Below, one piece after another: positions 1-4,850 of a DNA stretch of 5,170 nt (the first letter of the stretch is position 1; each line of letters begins with the position of its first letter). This stretch comes from Betaproteobacteria bacterium. GTDB taxonomy: Bacteria > Pseudomonadota > Gammaproteobacteria > Burkholderiales > UBA9220. The notes under the pieces are model-generated. The model was not told the DNA's origin. It did not search any database and saw only the letters and a list, made by a program, of their open reading frames with translations. A program made the position numbers and the translations under genes. The stretch covers positions 1 through 5,170 of the forward strand of contig DOVS01000337.1 in assembly GCA_003519965.1 (NCBI GenBank), written 5' to 3'.

Positions 1-1710
1 GTCTTCCTGGTAGATGTCGTAATGCTCCGCCCATTGTTCGGGGGGGATCGGCGTCACCGGTAAGCCGTGCAGCCTGGCGAGCGCCCGGTTAAATAACGTT
101 AGAATACCCGCGGCGTCACACGCCACGACGCCATCTTCGATATTCTCCAATACCGCCTTGAGAAAAGCGCGTTCCTGCTGTAGGGAGCGCGCCATCTCGA
201 CCCGGGCGGTAATGTCCCGGATAACGGCGACGAATCCCACGACGTTATCGTCGGCGCCTCGCGCCGGCAGCCCGACAGTTTCGCCGATGAAGCTAGAACC
301 ATCCTTGCGCCGGTAACGCATTTCGTACAGCGACTTCCCTGGACGCACCGCCGCGTTAAAGCGAACCTGTCCTTGCTCATGGTAGTCGGCATTGTTAACG
401 TATAAGCATTTTGTGGTCCGGTCGGCTAGTTCACCGTCCTCATAGCCGAACAATGTGGTAAACGCTGGGTTGGTCAACAAAATCCGTCGCTGAGTATCGA
501 CAAAAATCACAGCATCGGTAATGGAATTAAAGATGGCGGAAAAGCGGGCGTTACTCTCGGCGAGCGTCCGTTCGTCTTGTTTGCGTTGCGTGATATCCCG
601 GGCAATACTGCCGAAGGTGAGGCCTTGCCCGGTTTTCGCCTCTTTAATCAGAAACGTGTTGAGCTCTACGGGAATATCGCCGCCGTTGCCGAGATGCCGG
701 CAGTTCAGCTCCCCCCGCCATTTCCCTTGATGTAAAAGGGCGGGGAACATCTGCCCCTGCACGACGGACTGTCCAGCGGGAGAGAAAAAATCCAGGATAT
801 TCCTTCCTTTAACGGCTTCTAGGCTGCCAGCGCCCACCAACCGGCGGCCCGCCGGATTGAGATATAAGGCGCCGCCATCGGTTGCCGAGACGCCGATAAA
901 ATCGTCGCTGTTCTCGACCAGCGACGCCAATTGCCGCCGTTCATGCGCTAACGCCAGCTTCCGGCTGATATCCCGAACCACCAAAGAGACGCCGTGTATC
1001 GTCTCCTCCCGCCAAAGAGGGTTGATGCCGAGAGAAACCGGAACGGCGGTGCCGCCGTCCAATACCAACGATGCGCCCGTCTCGCGCCAGACCTCCTCTC
1101 CGCGATGAAGCGCTTGCGCAATCAGCGCGCCGAGCGTCTCGCTGGAAAGCTCGCCGGTGGTTTCGAGAACATCGCGCCACGAACGGCCGACCGCATCGGC
1201 TTGATCGATTTTTATCAGCTGCTGCGCCGCCGGATTCATTAGCACGATCCGCTCTCCGGCGTCTAAGATGAAAATTGCGTCCGACACGCATAAGAACGCG
1301 GCCGACATCCAGGCAGACTCCCGCAGCCGATTCTCCATCCGCCACTTATACAACGCCATGGCGATCGTGGCGTGAAGCTGCTGCGGAGAATACGGTTTCA
1401 GCAAATAGCCGAAGGGCTCGGTGATTTTAGCGCGCTCCAACAATGGCTCATCCATATGGCCGCTCAGATAGACCACGGGAATGCTAAAACCGCTAATCTG
1501 GTGGGCGGCCGCAATCCCATCCATCTTGCCGGGCAACACGATATCCATTAGTACGAGATCTGGCCGGTGGCGCTGCGCTTGCGCAACCGCCTCCTCGCCG
1601 GAACCGGCGATGACGGGAACCGCATACCCCAGATACTCCAGCTCAAGCTTGACCGCTTGAGCGACAAAATCATCATCCTCGACAATCATAATGCCTGGCG
1701 CCTTCGTCAT
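1..1710 (-). CDS. Receiver domain plus multi-PAS signalling protein, C-terminus cut by window edge
   Basis: The minus-strand reading frame is open from ATG 1710 to the window edge (570 codons, no stop), so the C-terminus is missing. Residues 1-125 are a CheY-like receiver: acidic E11/D12, phosphoacceptor D56 in LMDIVLPG, S83 in YLSGH, and K105 in LLKPY. Four PAS modules follow, at about 134-250, 255-374, 388-501 and 512 onward. The first three end in the typical PAC motif (RDIS 246-249, RDIT 371-374, RDIT 498-501). The fourth begins with VLENIEDGVVACD and is cut off. Proteins of this layout usually end in a histidine kinase or a GGDEF/EAL module; which one applies here cannot be seen. There is no signal peptide or membrane segment, so it is probably cytoplasmic and receives a phosphoryl group from a partner kinase. 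ATG 1710 is preferred because GGAG lies 6 nt upstream; an in-frame ATG at 1722 overlaps that GGAG and lacks a good site of its own. Domain assignment is firm; the ligands and output are unknown. Confidence 0.93.
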   Translation of the reverse strand, partial: MTKAPGIMIVEDDDFVAQAVKLELEYLGYAVPVIAGSGEEAVAQAQRHRPDLVLMDIVLPGKMDGIAAAHQISGFSIPVVYLSGHMDEPLLERAKITEPFGYLLKPYSPQQLHATIAMALYKWRMENRLRESAWMSAAFLCVSDAIFILDAGERIVLMNPAAQQLIKIDQADAVGRSWRDVLETTGELSSETLGALIAQALHRGEEVWRETGASLVLDGGTAVPVSLGINPLWREETIHGVSLVVRDISRKLALAHERRQLASLVENSDDFIGVSATDGGALYLNPAGRRLVGAGSLEAVKGRNILDFFSPAGQSVVQGQMFPALLHQGKWRGELNCRHLGNGGDIPVELNTFLIKEAKTGQGLTFGSIARDITQRKQDERTLAESNARFSAIFNSITDAVIFVDTQRRILLTNPAFTTLFGYEDGELADRTTKCLYVNNADYHEQGQVRFNAAVRPGKSLYEMRYRRKDGSSFIGETVGLPARGADDNVVGFVAVIRDITARVEMARSLQQERAFLKAVLENIEDGVVACDAAGILTLFNRALARLHGLPVTPIPPEQWAEHYDIYQED

Positions 1711-1716
1711 GGCGTT

Positions 1717-1720
1717 CTCC
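1717..1720 (-). promoter_or_regulatory. Ribosome binding site deciding the start of the receiver/PAS gene
   Basis: GGAG on the minus strand lies 6 nt before ATG 1710. An alternative in-frame ATG at 1722 would place this site inside the start codon region, so 1710 is the better start. Confidence 0.7.
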
Positions 1721-1815
1721 ATTGCATTTGCTTCGCGGATTTAGCGAATCCCCAGCCTGCCCATGTTTAACAACAGGCCGGTCATCGGATTGAAAAAGGA
1801 ACCGATCCTCTTATT

Positions 1816-1845
1816 AGCATACCCAGTTTTCCCTCGGCGAGACAA
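1816..1845 (-). promoter_or_regulatory. Possible sigma-70 promoter for the receiver/PAS gene
   Basis: On the minus strand, TTGTCT (1840-1845) and TATGCT (1816-1821) are 18 bp apart, each matching 4 of 6 bases of the -35 and -10 consensus. Transcription would begin near 1809 and leave a leader of about 100 nt. It is a plausible match in the expected place, but one of this quality can occur by chance. Confidence 0.35.
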
Positions 1846-1860
1846 GCAAGCGCTCCGGCA

Positions 1861-1889
1861 TTGCGCGCCTTTGCGCCGGTTCCGCGCAA
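1861..1889. repeat. Overlapping TTGCGC dyads, candidate upstream activator site
   Basis: TTGCGC occurs at 1861-1866 and 1871-1876, and its inverted copy GCGCAA at 1884-1889. This gives TTGCGC-N7-GCGCAA, and with the outer copy TTGCGCG-N15-CGCGCAA. The cluster lies about 330 bp upstream of the predicted sigma-54 transcription start, within looping distance for an enhancer-binding protein. TTGCGCAA also occurs twice inside the PAS gene (1114-1121, 1579-1586), so the motif is not unique to this spacer. The role as an enhancer is inference. Confidence 0.3.
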
Positions 1890-2147
1890 GAGCCCGTCAT
1901 CGACGCATTGGCGCACCGTTAGGATGGAACGACAGGCGGCCCCAGGCAGCAGCATCCCGGATACGGCATGGCGCTCTCCAGTACGCCTTTCGCCGCCATC
2001 GACCCTCGGCTGTCTTGCACAACGCGGCGATGAAGCAACCGTTCACTTCCGGAACAAAAACTTCTCTCCGCGCCAATCGCCGAGGCCGCCTATCGATCTT
2101 GGCTAAGGAGAGGAAATCTCACCTCGATGACCGTTTTATAGCATGGA

Positions 2148-2178
2148 AACGATATTTGCAACGCACTGTTTTATCGTT
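2148..2178. repeat. AACGATA-N17-TATCGTT inverted repeat just upstream of the sigma-54 promoter
   Basis: Two perfect 7-bp arms (2148-2154 and 2172-2178) are separated by 17 bp. The repeat ends 10 bp before the -24 element, in AT-rich DNA, at about -67 to -37 relative to the predicted start. It could be an operator, the binding site of the activator or of a second regulator, or it could be fortuitous in AT-rich sequence. Confidence 0.3.
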
Positions 2179-2188
2179 ATTTTTTAAT

Positions 2189-2204
2189 TGGCACGGCAAT
2201 TGCT
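2189..2204 (+). promoter_or_regulatory. Sigma-54 (RpoN) -24/-12 promoter of the beta-CA/FmdB operon
   Basis: TGGCACGGCAATTGCT matches the consensus TGGCACG-N4-TTGCW at every fixed base, with the invariant GG (2190-2191) and GC (2202-2203) separated by 10 bp. The predicted start of transcription is about 2215, giving a 60-nt leader before ATG 2275. Sigma-54 promoters need an AAA+ enhancer-binding activator and ATP hydrolysis to open; a gene for such an activator lies downstream at 3258-4850. This is the clearest regulatory signal in the window. Confidence 0.9.
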
Positions 2205-2214
2205 GAACAAAATA

Positions 2215-2231
2215 CGGCGGCTGCGCCGCCG
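2215..2231 (+). promoter_or_regulatory. Stable hairpin at the predicted 5' end of the operon mRNA
   Basis: CGGCGGC (2215-2221) and GCCGCCG (2225-2231) form a perfect 7-bp, all-GC stem with a TGC loop. The left arm starts at the base predicted as +1 from the sigma-54 promoter. No U-run follows, so it is not a terminator. A 5'-terminal stem of this kind can protect mRNA from 5'-dependent decay. The remaining leader to the ribosome site is A/C-rich and looks unstructured. Confidence 0.5.
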
Positions 2232-2262
2232 GTAAAACCTACCAACCGTAACGCAAAACCAA

Positions 2263-2267
2263 AGGAG
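2263..2267 (+). promoter_or_regulatory. Ribosome binding site of the beta-CA-like gene
   Basis: AGGAG is 7 nt before ATG 2275, a strong site at the usual distance, which fixes the start codon. Confidence 0.8.
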
Positions 2268-2274
2268 AAACGCC

Positions 2275-2877
2275 ATGAGCCTCGAACAACAGCTCGATAC
2301 GGATTTCAGTCGCCGCGAAAACTGGGCGCTGCGCCGCCAACAGCAACTTCCGAATAATCGCAGATTATGGATTTGCGCCTGCATGGACGAACGTCTTCCC
2401 GTGGATGACTGCTTGGGAATCCGCGCCGATCATGGGGATGCGCACTTGTTCCGCAACGCCGGAGGGTTAATCACGGAAGATGCGATACGCTCCGCTATGC
2501 TCTCTTGCAACTTTTTCGGCACCACGGAAATCGTCATCATCAATCACACCGAATGCGGCATGATGTCATACCGTCAGGATACGGCGGTGGATGCATTAAC
2601 CGAACGCTACGGCGACCTGGACAAAATCGACGTCGATCCGTTTCTAGGGCCTAGACTCACGCTCGACCCGCATGCATTCGGGGATTGGATCCGCCTATTC
2701 GACGATGTGGACGAAGTCTGCGCCCAGCAGATTGAACTGCTCAGGCAACACCCGCTGATTCCCAAACAAGTCACAGTCAGCGGTTGGATTTACGAGGTCG
2801 AAACGGGACATTTACGCCCGCCTCACCGTCATATCGGCAAGCAAGTCAACACCTCGCGACAAATGCGCGCGAAATAG
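2275..2877 (+). CDS. Beta-carbonic-anhydrase-family zinc enzyme (CA or COS-hydrolase-like)
   Basis: This 200-residue protein carries the beta-CA signature. C36 in CMDER supplies a zinc ligand and the D38-R40 dyad; H91 and C94 in HTECGM complete the C/H/C zinc site. FRNAGG (about 59-64) and TEDAIRS (about 67-73) are the typical core. The C-terminal strand is VSGWIYEVETGHL (about 168-180). By eye it resembles the short beta-CA clade (clade D) that contains mycobacterial Rv1284 and Thiobacillus carbonyl sulfide hydrolase, so both CO2 hydration and COS or CS2 hydrolysis are possible. It has an acidic insertion at about 103-147 (containing VDPFLGPRLTLD). No signal peptide is seen, so it is probably cytoplasmic. 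The gene is first in a sigma-54-controlled operon with the FmdB-like gene 44 bp downstream. Sigma-54 control suggests an inducible, specialised role rather than housekeeping CO2 hydration; that is inference. Family is certain, substrate is not. Confidence 0.95.
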   Translation: MSLEQQLDTDFSRRENWALRRQQQLPNNRRLWICACMDERLPVDDCLGIRADHGDAHLFRNAGGLITEDAIRSAMLSCNFFGTTEIVIINHTECGMMSYRQDTAVDALTERYGDLDKIDVDPFLGPRLTLDPHAFGDWIRLFDDVDEVCAQQIELLRQHPLIPKQVTVSGWIYEVETGHLRPPHRHIGKQVNTSRQMRAK

Positions 2878-2911
2878 CGCGATCTCTTGATATTCCCCCG
2901 TAACGCGTATT

Positions 2912-2916
2912 GGAGG
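2912..2916 (+). promoter_or_regulatory. Ribosome binding site deciding the FmdB-like start
   Basis: GGAGG lies 5 nt before ATG 2922. A TTG at 2910 is in frame but overlaps this site, and FmdB proteins start with MPIY, so ATG 2922 is the start. Confidence 0.8.
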
Positions 2917-2921
2917 ATAGC

Positions 2922-3161
2922 ATGCCGATATATGACTATGCGTGTTCGAACTGCGAACACCGCTTCGAAGCACGCCATCCCGCAGACCATTGGATCGCTC
3001 ACTGCCCGGCCTGCGGCGGCGCCGTCAAAAAATTGCTCTCCGCTCCGGCTATCCACGGAAAAATGGCGCGGGGACGCGAAACCGCAATGGCCTCGCTCAA
3101 CAGGGAAACGCCGAAACATTGCCACTGCCGCAGTGGCGGAATCCGCGCGCACACCCGCTGA
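2922..3161 (+). CDS. FmdB-family zinc-ribbon small protein
   Basis: The 79-residue product begins MPIYDYACSNCEHRFE, the hallmark of the FmdB (CxxC_CxxC) putative regulatory family. Two knuckles, C8-x2-C11 and C28-x2-C31 (CPACGG), should bind one zinc. The ribbon is followed by KKLLSAPAIHGK, a conserved junction in the family, and then a basic tail. The tail has an extra HCHC cluster (66-69), which could be a further metal or redox site. FmdB was named from the formamidase cluster of Methylophilus, where a regulatory role was proposed; the biochemical function is still unclear. It lies 44 bp after the beta-CA-like gene, with its own ribosome site and no clear promoter between them, and is followed by a terminator, so the two are probably co-transcribed from the sigma-54 promoter. 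Its job here could be metal delivery, regulation or partnership with the enzyme. Family assignment is strong; function is unknown. Confidence 0.93.
   Translation: MPIYDYACSNCEHRFEARHPADHWIAHCPACGGAVKKLLSAPAIHGKMARGRETAMASLNRETPKHCHCRSGGIRAHTR
3121..3137 (+). repeat. Perfect hairpin inside the 3' end of the FmdB-like gene
   Basis: GCCACTG (3121-3127) and CAGTGGC (3131-3137) form a 7-bp stem with a 3-nt CCG loop. It lies in the codons of the HCHCRSGG tail, about 35 bp before the terminator hairpin. No U-run follows. It could slow ribosomes or RNA polymerase or block 3' exonucleases, or be a by-product of the coding sequence. Confidence 0.45.
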
Positions 3162-3171
3162 GGCGGCGTAC

Positions 3172-3193
3172 AGCGGCCGCCGCCGCTTTTCTT
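3172..3193 (+). terminator. Rho-independent terminator of the beta-CA/FmdB operon
   Basis: AGCGGC (3172-3177), loop CGCC, and GCCGCT (3182-3187) form a 6-bp GC-rich stem followed by TTTCTT. It begins 11 nt after the FmdB-like stop codon. An alternative pairing of GGCGGCG (3162-3168) with CGCCGCC (3178-3184) is possible but leaves a poorer U-run junction. It separates the operon from the regulator gene. Confidence 0.7.
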
Positions 3194-3221
3194 ACCGGCG
3201 GCGCGCTTCCGCGCCTATACT
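3192..3221 (+). promoter_or_regulatory. Possible sigma-70 promoter of the sigma-54 activator gene
   Basis: A good -10 box TATACT (3216-3221) has a weak -35 match TTACCG (3192-3197) 18 bp upstream. The start would be near 3228, giving a leader of about 30 nt before ATG 3258. A separate, weak sigma-70 promoter is what one expects for a constitutive low-level regulator. Confidence rests mainly on the -10 box and on the terminator just upstream. Confidence 0.45.
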
Positions 3222-3222
3222 C

Positions 3223-3254
3223 GGAACTCCTCAATCGCTTTTAGGGGGAGTTCC
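3223..3254 (+). repeat. GGAACTCC-N16-GGAGTTCC inverted repeat over the regulator's start and ribosome site
   Basis: Perfect 8-bp arms at 3223-3230 and 3247-3254 flank 16 bp. The right arm includes the end of the Shine-Dalgarno GGGGGAG (3244-3250), which lies 7 nt before ATG 3258. The left arm overlaps the predicted transcription start. As DNA it could be an autoregulatory operator. As RNA, in transcripts reading through from the operon, it would hide the ribosome site. Confidence 0.5.
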
Positions 3255-3257
3255 TCC

Positions 3258-4850
3258 ATGCCTAACGACCTCTTTTCACGATTAAACCCCATCGCCTTCC
3301 TGCAAACCTTTGTGATCCAGAGCATGGGAAGCGACGATCGCCTAGCCCATGACGGCCGGGAAAAACAAGCGACGCGCATCGAACGGCTAGGACTAGACGC
3401 CAGCCACTGTTTTGAAACCGCTTACCGTCAAGAATTCTCTCACAAAGGCCCGATCGATCCGGCGTATTACGCCGATATGATTTGCCGCATCAAAAACAAA
3501 ATCGGGGGTAATTTCTCCCGCGCCTCCAGCGAACCTGGCATGGTGCGGGTTGTGAACTCACGCTGTCCTTTTGGCGAAGCCGTTAAACACGCCCCTGAAT
3601 TATGCCGGATGACATCGAGCATGTTCGGCGGCATCGCGGCGCGGCATTTCGGCTACGCCAAGGTCGTATTCGACAAACGCATCGCCATGGAAGACGACAA
3701 TTGCCAGGTGTGCATCTATATCGACCCAGCGCTAGCCGGCCAGCAATCGGGCGACGAGTATTTCCAGCCGCATGGCCCCCTTACCGGCGAGTCGGCCGCC
3801 GCTCGCGCCCGGATTGAACGAGAAATGCATAAAATCTGGCGCCACAGCCAGGATAGTGAGGAAGATAAGAGCAGCTATCCCAGTCTGGTGGCGCATTCGC
3901 CCGCGATGAAAAATACACTGGAAATGGTCGATGTCGTGGCGCCAACCAAGGCAACTGTCCTCATCACCGGCGAAACCGGCGTAGGGAAAGAAGTGATCGC
4001 ACGCGCTATTCATGCCATGAGCGCACGCAACCAACATCAATTTTTAGCCGTCAATTGTGGCGCCATCCCGGAGAATCTCGCGGAGAGCACGCTATTCGGT
4101 CATGAACGCGGCGCGTTTACCGGTGCGTATGCGGTGCGCCACGGATTTTTCGAACGGGCGGAAAAGGGAACGTTATTCCTGGACGAAATCGACTCGCTGC
4201 CATTGGCGGCCCAAGTGCGACTATTACGCGTGCTTCAGGAAGGGGAGTTCGAGCGGGTCGGCGGGAAACAAAGCTTATCGGCAAATGTACGGATCATTGC
4301 AGCGGCGAATAATCGCCTGGATGAACTCGTTAACCGGGGCGTTTTTCGCCTGGATCTCTATTATCGCCTCGCGGTTATCGTAATGCATATCCCCCCCCTC
4401 CGGGAACGATTGGAAGACATCCCTCCCCTGGTTGACTCTCTATTGGCCAAACTATCGACAAAATACCATAAACCACGCTGCTCCCTCGACTCATCGGCGA
4501 TGGTGCGGATCATGGCGCATGACTGGCCCGGCAACGTGCGAGAACTGGAAAATACCTTGGAGCGATCCTTCCTCTTTTGCAAGGGGCCTTCGTTGCACGA
4601 CATCCATTTATTCTCGGCGCTTTCCCAGCGTCGAGCCCAGACCGGGCGTGAAATAGGCATTCCTCTACGCGACGCCAAACGGCAGGCGGCCGATCAAGTG
4701 GAAAAATCCTGGCTGGAGGAAGCATTAACCCGCTTCCAGGGTAATATCGGTGAAACGGCCGGGTTTCTCGGACTGACGCCCCGCGCCGTTTATCAAAAAC
4801 TCGGCCGCCACCACATCGACCCGGCGCACTTCCGGCAGCCTCCTCCTTAA
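3258..4850 (+). CDS. Sigma-54-dependent transcriptional activator with Cys-rich sensory domain
   Basis: This 530-residue one-component NtrC-family activator is complete. The N-terminal domain (about 1-200) has no receiver. It carries a cysteine pattern of C103 in RCPFGE, C116, and C149-x2-C152, with a fold pattern like V4R or MetOD1-type ligand domains; metal, Fe-S or small-molecule sensing is inferred. The AAA+ domain (about 212-440) is intact: Walker A GETGVGKE 238-245, GAFTGA 285-290, Walker B LFLDEID 306-312, sensor I AAANN 348-352, FRLDLYYR with R364 and R370 as the likely arginine fingers, and WPGNVRE 423-429. A Fis-type helix-turn-helix lies at about 496-518. All parts needed to contact sigma-54 and hydrolyse ATP are present. 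GGGGGAG 7 nt upstream fixes the start. It sits directly after an operon with an excellent sigma-54 promoter, so that promoter is its likely target (inference). Class is certain; inducer and targets are not. Confidence 0.96.
   Translation: MPNDLFSRLNPIAFLQTFVIQSMGSDDRLAHDGREKQATRIERLGLDASHCFETAYRQEFSHKGPIDPAYYADMICRIKNKIGGNFSRASSEPGMVRVVNSRCPFGEAVKHAPELCRMTSSMFGGIAARHFGYAKVVFDKRIAMEDDNCQVCIYIDPALAGQQSGDEYFQPHGPLTGESAAARARIEREMHKIWRHSQDSEEDKSSYPSLVAHSPAMKNTLEMVDVVAPTKATVLITGETGVGKEVIARAIHAMSARNQHQFLAVNCGAIPENLAESTLFGHERGAFTGAYAVRHGFFERAEKGTLFLDEIDSLPLAAQVRLLRVLQEGEFERVGGKQSLSANVRIIAAANNRLDELVNRGVFRLDLYYRLAVIVMHIPPLRERLEDIPPLVDSLLAKLSTKYHKPRCSLDSSAMVRIMAHDWPGNVRELENTLERSFLFCKGPSLHDIHLFSALSQRRAQTGREIGIPLRDAKRQAADQVEKSWLEEALTRFQGNIGETAGFLGLTPRAVYQKLGRHHIDPAHFRQPPP

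Larger units (their letters stand above)
1711..2274. other. Divergent intergenic regulatory region without a convincing gene
   Basis: This 564-bp stretch separates the divergent PAS-sensor gene and the beta-CA-like gene. The open frames inside it encode arginine-rich proteins without recognisable motifs and without Shine-Dalgarno sites, so I call no gene. The part nearest the beta-CA gene (about 2125-2215) becomes AT-rich, as is common just upstream of regulated promoters, and holds a sigma-54 promoter. Upstream are dyads that could bind an activator. The unusual length for a divergent spacer fits a sigma-54 promoter with distant enhancer sites. Confidence 0.6.

Noticed and set aside
941..1345. 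134-codon minus-strand frame overlapping the PAS gene
   Set aside because: It is an out-of-frame shadow of the receiver/PAS coding sequence, which has clear domain motifs in the other frame.
1898..1910. Sequence resembling an IHF site (CATCGACGCATTG)
   Set aside because: It mismatches the core consensus and lies about 300 bp from the promoter, next to the putative enhancer rather than between it and the promoter at a helpful position.
1763..2206. 147-codon plus-strand open frame in the divergent spacer, and a shorter one at 1861-2106
   Set aside because: Both are arginine-rich and low in recognisable motifs, lack a Shine-Dalgarno site, and the longer frame runs into the sigma-54 promoter. 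They look like GC-rich chance frames.
2866..2881. CGCGC-GAAATA-GCGCG hairpin across the stop codon of the beta-CA-like gene
   Set aside because: The stem is only 5 bp and no T-run follows, so it is not a convincing terminator; it would at most weaken transcription between the two operon genes.
3134..3148. GG-N10-GC spacing resembling a second sigma-54 promoter upstream of the regulator
   Set aside because: The -12 half lacks the TT of TTGC and the site lies within coding sequence upstream of the terminator, so transcripts would be terminated before the regulator.
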